Shown here: positions 1 to 5,673 of the stretch, one piece after another
Numbering within the stretch: the first letter of the stretch is position 1
How the letters are laid out: each line of letters starts with the position of its first letter
Origin: an uncultured Alphaproteobacteria bacterium
GTDB lineage: Bacteria > Pseudomonadota > Alphaproteobacteria > Rhizobiales > Aestuariivirgaceae
Assembly: GCA_937868035.1 (NCBI GenBank)
Contig: CALMLK010000186.1
Coordinates: 1-5,673 of the forward strand
Length of the DNA: 5,673 nucleotides
Reading direction: 5' to 3'
Made by a program: the position numbers and the translations under genes
The notes under the pieces: generated by a model
What the model saw: only the letters and a program-made list of their open reading frames with translations
Told to the model about the DNA's origin: nothing
Databases searched by the model: none

Positions 1-27
1 TTTCCCTACACGACGCGCTTCCGATCT
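1..27 (+). other. Illumina sequencing adapter remnant (not genomic)
   Basis: Bases 1-27 match the 3' end of the Illumina TruSeq read-1 adapter, as I remember it, at 26 of 27 positions. The one difference is G instead of T at position 17. Homology to E1-alpha proteins begins immediately afterwards ([12 protein letters not shown]). Read in the frame of the downstream gene, the adapter encodes SLHDALPI, a peptide known as an adapter-translation artefact in protein databases. Base 27 (T) could belong to either adapter or genome. The segment marks an untrimmed read or contig end, so it should be masked and must not be used to choose a start codon. Confidence 0.96.
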
Positions 28-914
28 ACGGCACCATGCATCTTTCCGTGGGGCAGGAAGCAACGGCGGTGGGGGCCTGCATGGACCTCAGCAATGCCGA
101 CTACATCACTTCCACACATCGCGGACACGGCCACTGCATCGGCAAGGGTGCCGACGTGAAATTCATGTTCGCCGAATTCTTCGGCAAGGAAGAAGGATAT
201 TGCCGCGGCTACGGCGGCTCCATGCATATCGCTGATCCTGCGACGGGGAACCTCGGCGCCAACGGCATCGTGGGCGGCGGGTTGCCGCTGGCCACGGGTG
301 CCGCACTCGCCATCAAGCAGCGCAAGGGCAAGGATGTTGCCGTGTGCTTCTTCGGCGACGGCGCGCAGAACGAAGGGGCCTTCCATGAGTCGCTCAACAT
401 GGCAGCAGTGTGGAAGTTGCCGGTCGTCTATGTGTGCGAGAACAACCAGTACGGCATGTCGGTGTCGACGGCGCGGTCCACCGCAGTGAAGGACGTGGCC
501 ATGCGGGCCGCTGCCTACAACATGCCGGGCACGATCGTGGATGGCAACAATATCGCCGATGTGAACGAAGCCGTTTCCGCTGCCATCGAGAGGGCGCGCA
601 ACGGCGAGGGCCCGAGCCTGGTTGAGTGCAAGACCTACCGCACCAAGGGCCATTCGCGCTCGGACCGCAACCGCTACCGCAGCAAGGACGAGATCGAGGA
701 ATGGAAGGGCAAGGACCCCATCCCGATGTTCGAAAAGGAACTTGAGGCCCACGGTATTGCGTCGAGCGACGAGATCAGCGCCATCCGCGAGTCGGTGGAG
801 AAGGAAATCCAGGACGCCTTCACCTTCGCCACGCAGGGAACCAATCCGGTCACCGACAGCTTGCTGCGCGGCGTCACCACAACAGATGATATTGCGATGG
901 GAGTTGAGGCATGA
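28..914 (+). CDS. 2-oxoacid (pyruvate/acetoin) dehydrogenase E1 component, alpha subunit; 5' partial
   Basis: This is the thiamine-diphosphate-dependent E1 alpha subunit, which with E1 beta decarboxylates pyruvate (or cleaves acetoin) and passes the acyl group to E2 lipoate in the cytoplasm. Residues are counted from the Met at 36. The HRGHGH segment lies at 28-33 and GGSMH at 60-64. The ThDP/Mg motif starts with GDG at 107-109 and ends at the NN pair 136-137. VDGNN lies at 168-172 and the GHSRSD phosphorylation-loop region at 205-210. All are intact. The Met at 36 is not the start: the conserved [12 protein letters not shown] segment runs through it and genomic sequence ends at the adapter, so I estimate 30-40 N-terminal residues are missing. 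The first whole genomic codon is at 30. The stop overlaps the E1 beta start (ATGA, 911-914), which implies translational coupling. The family is certain; the substrate is not (PdhA-like or AcoA-like). Confidence 0.95.
899..903 (+). promoter_or_regulatory. Ribosome binding site for E1 beta
   Basis: GGGAG lies 7 nt before the ATG at 911, inside the end of the E1 alpha reading frame. It supports the start that overlaps the alpha stop by 4 nt. Confidence 0.65.
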
Positions 915-1906
915 GCGAGGTTCGTGAACTCAGCTTTTCCGCCGCCGTGCAGGAAGCACTGGCGCAGGCCATGGAGGCCGACGAGCGCGTGTTCCTCATG
1001 GGCGAAGACATCGGTGTCTATGGCGGCGCCTTCCAGGTGACGGGTGATCTTGTCCAGAAATTCGGTGAGGATCGCGTACGCGACACGCCGATTGCCGAAC
1101 TGGGTGGTGCCGGCCTTGCCGTGGGTGCGGCCGTTGCGGGCGCGCGTCCCGTCTATGAATTCCAGTTCTCCGATTTCGCCACGCTGGCGATGGAGCAGAT
1201 CGTCAACCAGGCCGCCAAGATGCGCTTCATGCTGGGCGGCAAGGTTTCCGTGCCTGTGGTGTTCCGCATGCCCTGCGGTTCGGGCACTGGTGCGGCGGCC
1301 CAGCATTCGCAATCGCTCGAAGCGTGGTTCGGCCATGTGCCGGGACTCAAGGTGGTGGAAGCCTCCACGCCGGAAGATGCCAAGGGCCTGCTGCTGGCGG
1401 CAATCGAGGATCCGGATCCGGTTCTCGTGTTCGAACACAAGCTGCTCTACAAGGTGAAGGGCCATGTGCCCGCCGAAATGTATCGCACGCCCATCGGCAA
1501 GGCGGTCGTTCGCCGCCCGGGAAAGGATGCGACGGTGGTTGCCGCCGCCATCATGGTGCACAAGGCGCTTGAGGCGGCGGAGGAACTCGCCAAGGAAGGC
1601 ATCGACATCGAAGTGATCGACCTCCGCACCATCCGTCCCATCGACAGCGCCACCATCATCGAAAGCGTGAAGAAGACCTCTCGCCTCGCCTGCGTCTATG
1701 AAGGCGTGAAGACGCTGGGCATCGGTGCGGAAATTTCTGCACTGGTGGCCGAGAGCGAAGCCTTTGATTACCTCGATGCGCCGATCCTGCGCATGGGCGG
1801 GGCGGAAAGCCCCATTCCCTACAGCCCTATCCTGGAAAAGGCCGCCGTGCCGCAGACCGATGGCATCGTCGCGGCGTTGCGGGACCTCGTGAAGGGCAAG
1901 ATCTGA
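911..1906 (+). CDS. 2-oxoacid (pyruvate/acetoin) dehydrogenase E1 component, beta subunit
   Basis: This 331-residue protein is the partner of E1 alpha and forms the ThDP-binding heterotetramer with it. The N-terminal transketolase-like pyrimidine-binding domain spans about residues 5-180. It carries GEDIGVYGG at 31-39 and TPIAE at 59-63, whose Glu63 matches the conserved glutamate contacting the ThDP aminopyrimidine. It also carries the [16 protein letters not shown] stretch at 120-135. The C-terminal transketolase-C domain, about 195-320, has [12 protein letters not shown] at 234-245 and the PIPYSP segment at 301-306. Length is normal for a beta subunit with no extra domain. It therefore lacks the N-terminal lipoyl domain found on PdhB of several Alphaproteobacteria, so it looks more like AcoB or a generic 2-oxoacid E1 beta. 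The start has a good ribosome binding site and couples to the alpha stop; the E2 gene follows after 1 nt. Symbols pdhB/acoB are withheld because the substrate is unproven. Confidence 0.96.
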   Translation: MSEVRELSFSAAVQEALAQAMEADERVFLMGEDIGVYGGAFQVTGDLVQKFGEDRVRDTPIAELGGAGLAVGAAVAGARPVYEFQFSDFATLAMEQIVNQAAKMRFMLGGKVSVPVVFRMPCGSGTGAAAQHSQSLEAWFGHVPGLKVVEASTPEDAKGLLLAAIEDPDPVLVFEHKLLYKVKGHVPAEMYRTPIGKAVVRRPGKDATVVAAAIMVHKALEAAEELAKEGIDIEVIDLRTIRPIDSATIIESVKKTSRLACVYEGVKTLGIGAEISALVAESEAFDYLDAPILRMGGAESPIPYSPILEKAAVPQTDGIVAALRDLVKGKI

Positions 1907-1907
1907 C

Positions 1908-3179
1908 ATGGCCACCGAAGTCATTCTCCCCAAGGTCGACATGGACATGAGCACCGGCACCATTGCCGTGTGGCATGTGAAGGACGGGGACACGGTAAAG
2001 AAGGGCCAGCCGCTCTTCGACATCGAGACCGACAAGGCGGCGATGGAAATCGAAAGCCCTGCCGAAGGCGTGATCAGGATCGGCAATGTGCCGGTGAAGG
2101 CCGTCGTGCCCATCGGCACCGTCGTTGCGCTGGTCTATGGCGCGAGCGAGGAGGCCAAGCCGTTCACGGGTGGTGTGGCCGCACCTGCTGCCGCTGCTCC
2201 CGCTGTGGCTGATGTTGCGAAACCTGCGGCGGCACAGCCTGCCGCTGCCGCCCCGGCGACTGATGCGAATGGCAAGGTGCGGGCCACTCCGTTGGCGCGA
2301 AGGCTGGCGAAACAGCAGGGCATCGCCCTTGCTGCGCTTTCGGGCTCGGGTCCGCGCGGGCGCATCGTGTCCGCCGATATTGCAACGGCCAAGGCCGTAC
2401 CGGCGAAGGCCCCGGGTGCCACGGCGCTTGCGGCGGGCATGGACGGCGATGCGGTGCGCGCGCTCTATCCGCCCGGATCGTTCAGTGTCACGCCGCTTGA
2501 CGGCATGCGGCGCACCATTGCCCAGCGCCTGGTGCAATCGAAGCAGACGGTTCCGCACTTCTATCTGACGGCAACCTGCACGCTGGATGAACTGCTGGCG
2601 GTGCGCGAGCGGCTGAACGCCCATGCGCCGAAGACAGCCGACAAGACTCCGGCCTGGAAGCTGTCGGTCAACGATTTCGTCATCAAGGCCCTGGCGCTCG
2701 CCTTGCAGCGCGTGCCTGCCGCAAACGTCACCTTCACCGATGAGGGCATCCTGCAGCATCAGGTGAGCGACGTGGGCGTTGCCGTGTCTGTCGACGGCGG
2801 CTTGTTCACGCCCGTCGTGCGCGCTGCCGAAACAAAATCCCTGTCGCAAATTTCGATCGAGATGAAGACGCTCGCTGCCAAGGCGCGGTCGCGCCAGTTG
2901 AAGCCTGCGGATTATCAGGGCGGCACCACGGCTGTTTCCAACCTCGGCATGTTCGGCGTTGAGCAGTTCAACGCGATCATCAATCCGCCGCATGCGACGA
3001 TCCTCGCGGTGGGTGCCGGTGTTGAAACCTTCGTTCCGGTCAATCGCCAGCCCGTCCTCAAGACGCAGATGAAGGTCACGCTCTCGTGCGATCATCGCGC
3101 TGTTGATGGTGCGGTTGGCGCGGAGCTGCTCAAGGCATTCCGTGCGTTCGTGGAAGAGCCGGCGCTGATGATGGCCTGA
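1908..3179 (+). CDS. Dihydrolipoamide acyltransferase (E2) of the 2-oxoacid (pyruvate/acetoin) dehydrogenase complex
   Basis: This 423-residue E2 core transfers the acetyl group from its lipoyl arm to CoA. A single lipoyl domain spans about residues 2-78, with the lipoylation motif ETDKA and Lys43 as the modified residue. An Ala/Pro-rich hinge follows at about 90-118. The peripheral subunit-binding domain at about 124-160 includes RATPLARRLA and GSGPRGRI, and should dock E1 and/or E3. A second flexible linker covers about 161-190. The catalytic chloramphenicol-acetyltransferase-like domain, about 195-423, ends in DHRAVDG, with His396 and Asp400 as the expected catalytic pair. The start follows the E1 beta stop by 1 nt, with a weak GAAGGG sequence 11 nt upstream. 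The N-terminus (MATEVILPKVDMDM) is that of acetoin-type E2 proteins. It is not the hydrolase-fused AcoC form. No E3 gene follows; the next gene is convergent. Pyruvate and acetoin both remain possible substrates. Confidence 0.95.
   Translation: MATEVILPKVDMDMSTGTIAVWHVKDGDTVKKGQPLFDIETDKAAMEIESPAEGVIRIGNVPVKAVVPIGTVVALVYGASEEAKPFTGGVAAPAAAAPAVADVAKPAAAQPAAAAPATDANGKVRATPLARRLAKQQGIALAALSGSGPRGRIVSADIATAKAVPAKAPGATALAAGMDGDAVRALYPPGSFSVTPLDGMRRTIAQRLVQSKQTVPHFYLTATCTLDELLAVRERLNAHAPKTADKTPAWKLSVNDFVIKALALALQRVPAANVTFTDEGILQHQVSDVGVAVSVDGGLFTPVVRAAETKSLSQISIEMKTLAAKARSRQLKPADYQGGTTAVSNLGMFGVEQFNAIINPPHATILAVGAGVETFVPVNRQPVLKTQMKVTLSCDHRAVDGAVGAELLKAFRAFVEEPALMMA
2175..2261 (+). other. Ala/Pro-rich hinge of E2 (low-complexity coding segment)
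   Basis: E2 residues 90-118 are almost entirely Ala, Pro, Val and a few Lys/Gln/Asp. This is the flexible swinging-arm linker between the lipoyl domain and the subunit-binding domain. The DNA is correspondingly rich in GCC/GCT/GCG codons but is not a tandem repeat, and the frame stays open through it. Confidence 0.8.
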
Positions 3180-3186
3180 TCAGGCC
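3173..3186. repeat. 14-bp perfect palindrome joining two convergent stop codons
   Basis: GGCCTGATCAGGCC is a perfect inverted repeat centred on the junction 3179/3180. It arises because both converging genes end in an Ala codon GCC followed by TGA, with no bases between them. Folded, it gives only a 5-bp stem with a GATC loop and no T-tract on either strand, so it is a poor candidate for an intrinsic terminator. Confidence 0.9.
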
Positions 3187-3860
3187 GTCTCGGGCAGTCG
3201 CCAGTCGATTTCCGGCTGGCCATGATCGCGCAGGAAGGCATTGGTGCGTGAGAAGGGCCTGGAGCCGAAGAAGCCGTTATAGGCGGAGAGCGGCGAAGGG
3301 TGCGGTGACTTGATCACGTGATGGCGCGACGTATCCACGAAGGCCGCCTTCTTCTGCGCGTAGGATCCCCACAGGATGAACACGACCGGGCGGTCGAGAT
3401 TGTTCACCTGCTTCACCACCTCATCGGTGAACGCCTCCCAGCCCTTGCCCTGATGCGAGGCGGCGCGGTTTGCTTCCACCGTCAGCACCGCATTCAGCAT
3501 CAATACGCCTTGCCGCGCCCAGTGTTCGAGATGGCCATGGCGCGGTGGCGGGTAGCCCAGGTCGGATTGCAGTTCCTTGTAGATGTTCACCAGCGAGGGC
3601 GGCGGGGGCACGCCGGGCTTCACCGAGAAGCACAATCCGTGCGCCTGACCCTCGCCGTGATAGGGGTCCTGCCCGAGAATGACGACGCGCACCTGGTCCA
3701 GCGGCGTGGCATCGAGCGCATGAAACCATTCGCTGCCCTTGGGGAAGATGCGCTTTCCGGCCTCGCGCTCCTGCGCAAGGAAGGCACGCAAGTTCACCAT
3801 ATGCGGCGCGTCGAATTGCGGTTGCAACACCGAAAGCCAACTGGGATGCAGGTTGACCAT
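3180..3860 (-). CDS. ung: Uracil-DNA glycosylase, family 1
   Basis: This 226-residue enzyme excises uracil from DNA, the first step of base-excision repair of deaminated cytosine and misincorporated dUMP. The water-activating motif GQDPYH is at 63-68, with Asp65 as general base. The uracil-pocket Phe is at 78, PPPPSL at 85-90 forms the Pro-rich loop, and LN at 122-123 includes the uracil-reading Asn. The minor-groove leucine loop HPSPLS at 187-192 has catalytic His187 and intercalating Leu191. All key residues are present and length is normal. The start at 3860 is chosen because GAGGG lies 8 nt upstream. Longer in-frame readings would run into metF and look unlike Ung. A second Met at residue 21 is less likely because it lacks the usual N-terminal tryptophan region (HPSW). 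It is the last gene of the minus-strand block, 11 nt after metF, and its stop abuts the convergent E2 stop. Confidence 0.97.
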   Translation of the reverse strand: MVNLHPSWLSVLQPQFDAPHMVNLRAFLAQEREAGKRIFPKGSEWFHALDATPLDQVRVVILGQDPYHGEGQAHGLCFSVKPGVPPPPSLVNIYKELQSDLGYPPPRHGHLEHWARQGVLMLNAVLTVEANRAASHQGKGWEAFTDEVVKQVNNLDRPVVFILWGSYAQKKAAFVDTSRHHVIKSPHPSPLSAYNGFFGSRPFSRTNAFLRDHGQPEIDWRLPETA

Positions 3861-3868
3861 GGACCGCG

Positions 3869-3873
3869 CCCTC
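3869..3873 (-). promoter_or_regulatory. Ribosome binding site for ung, overlapping the metF stop
   Basis: On the minus strand, TGAGGG at 3874-3869 combines the metF stop codon (3874-3872) with a GAGGG Shine-Dalgarno sequence 8 nt before the ung ATG. Ribosomes terminating on metF would sit on the ung initiation region, which suggests coupled translation. Confidence 0.7.
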
Positions 3874-4747
3874 AGGCCGCCGCCTCGCCCTGCGCGGGCG
3901 CGCCGAGGCCCAGCACGCGGCAGATGGCATAGACGAGGTCGGAGCGGTTGAGCGTGTAGAAATGGAAATCCGTGACGCCTTCGCGCTGGAGTGCAGTCAC
4001 CTGTTCGGCCGCCACCATCGCGGCCACGAGGTTGCGCGTCTCGGGGTCCTTGTCGAGTCCTGCGAAGCGCTGTTCCAGTTCCGGTGGAATATGCGCGCCG
4101 CACTTCGCCGCAAACTCGCAGACGCGGGCGAAGTTGGTGATGGGCAGGATGCCGGGCACCAGATTGATCTTGATGCCGCGCGCGGCGATGCGGTCGCGCA
4201 GGCGGAGGAAGAATGCGTTGTGGAAAAAGAACTGCGACAGCGCCCGGGTGGCGCCGTTTTCCGCCTTGTCGGCCATGAAGGCGAGGTCTTCCTCGATGGA
4301 AACGGAATCGGGGTGACGCTCCGGATAGGCGGAGACGGAGACGTCGAACTGGCCGATCTCGCGGATGCCGCGCACGAGGTCTGCGGCGTTGCGGTAGCCG
4401 TCCGGGTGCGGGGAGAAGCGCGTGCCGACGCCGCCCGGCGGATCACCGCGAAGGGCGACGATATGATTGACGCCAGAGGCCTTGTAGGCGCGGATGACGG
4501 CATTCACCTCGTCCTTCGATTTTCCCACACAGGTGAGGTGGCCGGCGGCGCGGAGCTTTGTCTCGCCCGTCAGGAGGGCGAGGGTGGCGAGCGTCCGGTC
4601 CTGCGTGGTGCCGCCTGCACCATAGGTGACGGAGACGAAATCCGGGCCGATTGTTTCAAGGCGGCGCACTGTTGCCCAGAAACTGTCCTCGGCATCGCCC
4701 ACCTTGGGCGGAAAGAACTCGAAGGAGACACGCAGCGTGTTGGTCAT
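3872..4747 (-). CDS. metF: 5,10-methylenetetrahydrofolate reductase
   Basis: This 291-residue FAD-dependent TIM-barrel enzyme reduces 5,10-methylene-THF to 5-methyl-THF, the methyl donor for methionine synthesis. Conserved elements appear in the order expected for MetF. They are SFEFFPPK at 8-15 (Glu10 matching the catalytic Glu28 of the E. coli enzyme), VTYGAGG at 40-46, HLTC at 70-73, LRGDPP at 99-104 (Asp102 near flavin N1/N5), YPE at 141-143, SQFFF at 171-175 (substrate-binding Gln172), PGILPI at 198-203 and HFYTLNR at 261-267. Length matches bacterial MetF. The start at 4747 is supported by GGAGG 7 nt upstream; the reading frame stays open to 4900 but that extension lies over the upstream gene and lacks MetF character. 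Its ATG overlaps the stop of the ArsR-methyltransferase gene (ATGA, 4747-4744). That context suggests SAH-responsive control, with ung downstream in the same transcript. Confidence 0.97.
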   Translation of the reverse strand: MTNTLRVSFEFFPPKVGDAEDSFWATVRRLETIGPDFVSVTYGAGGTTQDRTLATLALLTGETKLRAAGHLTCVGKSKDEVNAVIRAYKASGVNHIVALRGDPPGGVGTRFSPHPDGYRNAADLVRGIREIGQFDVSVSAYPERHPDSVSIEEDLAFMADKAENGATRALSQFFFHNAFFLRLRDRIAARGIKINLVPGILPITNFARVCEFAAKCGAHIPPELEQRFAGLDKDPETRNLVAAMVAAEQVTALQREGVTDFHFYTLNRSDLVYAICRVLGLGAPAQGEAAA

Positions 4748-5673
4748 CGTGAAACCTCCGCAAGCGAGGGAAATGACGTGCGCACAAGCGTGCCCGCTTC
4801 TGCCAGCCAGAGCGACACGGTGAGACCCTTGCGTGACTTGAGCCAGGGCGGATCGAGGACGACGTGGCGCGTCAGTTTCAGGCTGGCGCGCTTGAGCCAT
4901 GCGGTCATCTGCTCGGCGGAAATGCCCAGCCTGCGGTGAGCATGGTGCTCGCGCAATTCATCAAGGTCATGGGGTGCGAAGTCGACGATCAGCAACTTGC
5001 CGCCGGGCCTCAGGATACGGCGCGCCTCCTGGATGGCGCGTTGCGGTTCATCGAGGAAGTGCAGCACCTGATGGATGGTGACGAGGTCGGCCATTCCATC
5101 GGCGAGGGGCAGGGCATAGATGTCGGCCTGGCGCAGTTGGGCCTGGCGGAAGCCGTGCTTCTCGAGGTTGGAGCGGGCGATGGCGAGCATCTCGCGGCTG
5201 GCATCGATGCCATAGAGTTCCTGCGCCAGGGGACCGAAGAGTTCCAGCACCCGGCCGGTGCCGGTGCCCAGATCCACCAGCGTGGTGATGCCGCGCGCGC
5301 CCGCCAAGTCCTGCATGGCGGTCTCGACGCTCGCTTCATCCACGTGGAGCGAGCGGAGGTTGGACCAGTGTTCGGCATTGGCGCTGAAATAGGCCTGGGC
5401 GCGTTCCTCGCGCTGGCGGCGCACTTCGTCGAGACGGGCGAGATCACCCGAGAGGATGGCGTCGCTCCCCGGCAGCATGTCCACGAGGGCACGGGCGAGG
5501 GCTCCGCCCAATCCTTCGTTGCGCAGGCGGAAGAGCACCCAGTTGCCTTCCTTGTTGCGCGAAAGCAGTCCGGCCTCGGCCATAAGTTTCAGGTGGCGGC
5601 TGACGCGGGGCTGGCTTTGGCCGAGGATGTGGGTGAGTTCGGTCACGTTCAATTCGCCGTGGGAGAGGACGAA
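4744..5673 (-). CDS. ArsR-family winged-helix regulator fused to SAM-methyltransferase-like domain (SahR-like); 5' partial
   Basis: The visible 309 residues (numbered from the window edge) comprise an ArsR winged helix-turn-helix joined to a class I methyltransferase fold. The frame is open to the last base and begins mid-domain (FVLSHGELNVTEL), so I estimate 30-40 residues are missing. The TTG at 5652 is an internal Leu, not the start. The recognition-helix region QSQPRVSRHLKLM is at 19-31, followed by the wing at about 37-50. A helical, charged linker spans about 75-105. SAM motif I, DLGTGTG, is at 134-140, the ribose-binding acidic residue in GIDAS is Asp157, and LRPGG marks post-motif III at 220-224. 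No ArsR metal-binding cysteine pair is seen. Known SahR repressors are ArsR proteins whose effector domain derives from methyltransferases, bind SAH and control SAM-cycle genes including metF. The overlap with metF fits that role, but enzymatic methyltransferase activity is not excluded. Confidence 0.9.
   Translation of the reverse strand, partial: FVLSHGELNVTELTHILGQSQPRVSRHLKLMAEAGLLSRNKEGNWVLFRLRNEGLGGALARALVDMLPGSDAILSGDLARLDEVRRQREERAQAYFSANAEHWSNLRSLHVDEASVETAMQDLAGARGITTLVDLGTGTGRVLELFGPLAQELYGIDASREMLAIARSNLEKHGFRQAQLRQADIYALPLADGMADLVTIHQVLHFLDEPQRAIQEARRILRPGGKLLIVDFAPHDLDELREHHAHRRLGISAEQMTAWLKRASLKLTRHVVLDPPWLKSRKGLTVSLWLAEAGTLVRTSFPSLAEVSR
4755..4759 (-). promoter_or_regulatory. 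Ribosome binding site for metF
   Basis: A full GGAGG core lies 7 nt upstream of the metF ATG on the minus strand, within the 3' end of the upstream regulator gene. It decides the metF start against the longer open frame reaching 4900. Confidence 0.8.

Noticed and set aside
36..38. ATG at 36 as the true start of E1 alpha
   Set aside because: It lies inside a conserved segment ([12 protein letters not shown]). The protein would lack the normal N-terminal helices, and genomic sequence simply ends at the adapter.
674..2119. 481-codon open frame on the minus strand opposite E1 alpha/beta
   Set aside because: It is antisense to well-supported enzymes with intact motifs. Its product is His/Arg/Gly-rich with no recognisable domain, as expected for a non-coding frame in G+C-rich DNA.
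1827..3095. 422-codon open frame on the minus strand opposite E2
   Set aside because: Same reasoning: Arg-rich composition, no motif, and complete overlap with the E2 gene.
3173..3186. Palindrome as a bidirectional intrinsic terminator
   Set aside because: The stem is only 5 bp with a 4-nt loop and there is no T-run on either side. The symmetry follows from two Ala-TGA ends meeting.
3861..4103. Extended N-terminus for ung
   Set aside because: The extra codons lie inside the metF 3' end in another frame and look unlike Ung. The start at 3860 has a good ribosome binding site and typical family length.
4748..4900. Extended N-terminus for metF
   Set aside because: The extension overlaps the regulator gene by over 150 nt, lacks MetF similarity, and the 4747 start has a strong GGAGG.
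3962..4939. 325-codon open frame on the plus strand opposite metF and the regulator
   Set aside because: It lies antisense to metF and crosses into the regulator. There is no family resemblance, and the opposing genes are clear.
1..5673. Mobile elements, CRISPR arrays, tRNA or rRNA genes, or an undescribed multi-gene system
   Set aside because: No direct-repeat arrays, terminal inverted repeats, transposase motifs or structured RNA were seen by eye. The DNA is almost fully accounted for by six metabolic, repair and regulatory genes of known families.

Overview
The window is G+C-rich bacterial chromosome with essentially no non-coding space: two tightly packed gene blocks converge on each other. 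It most resembles an Alphaproteobacterium, possibly of the rhizobial order. The reasons are the base composition, the acetoin/pyruvate-type E1-alpha/E1-beta/E2 cluster, and an ArsR-methyltransferase fusion gene directly upstream of metF, an arrangement I recall from rhizobia. This placement is inference from memory; no search was run.

Left block, plus strand (28-3179): three genes encode a 2-oxoacid dehydrogenase complex. They are the E1 alpha subunit (5' truncated), the E1 beta subunit (4-nt ATGA overlap with alpha) and the lipoyl-bearing E2 acyltransferase (1 nt after E1 beta). Together they would convert pyruvate, or acetoin, to an acyl group on E2 lipoate and then to acetyl-CoA. No E3 (dihydrolipoamide dehydrogenase) gene is present here.

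Right block, minus strand, read from 5673 down to 3180: an ArsR-type winged-helix protein fused to an S-adenosylmethionine methyltransferase-like domain (5' truncated; SahR-like), then metF (4-nt ATGA overlap), then ung (11-nt gap, its ribosome binding site overlapping the metF stop). The likely theme is methionine/SAM-cycle control by a SAH-sensing repressor, methyl-folate supply by MetF, and a co-transcribed uracil-DNA glycosylase.

The two blocks meet at 3179/3180 with zero intergenic bases. The two stop codons abut inside a 14-bp perfect palindrome, and no ordinary terminator fits there.

The first 27 bases are not genomic. They match the end of the Illumina TruSeq read-1 adapter at 26 of 27 positions and in frame would encode the familiar artefact peptide SLHDALPI. 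This is an untrimmed contig end, and the E1-alpha gene is cut by it. I found no mobile element, CRISPR array, tRNA or rRNA, and no convincing undescribed system. The most interesting biology is the regulator-metF-ung operon.
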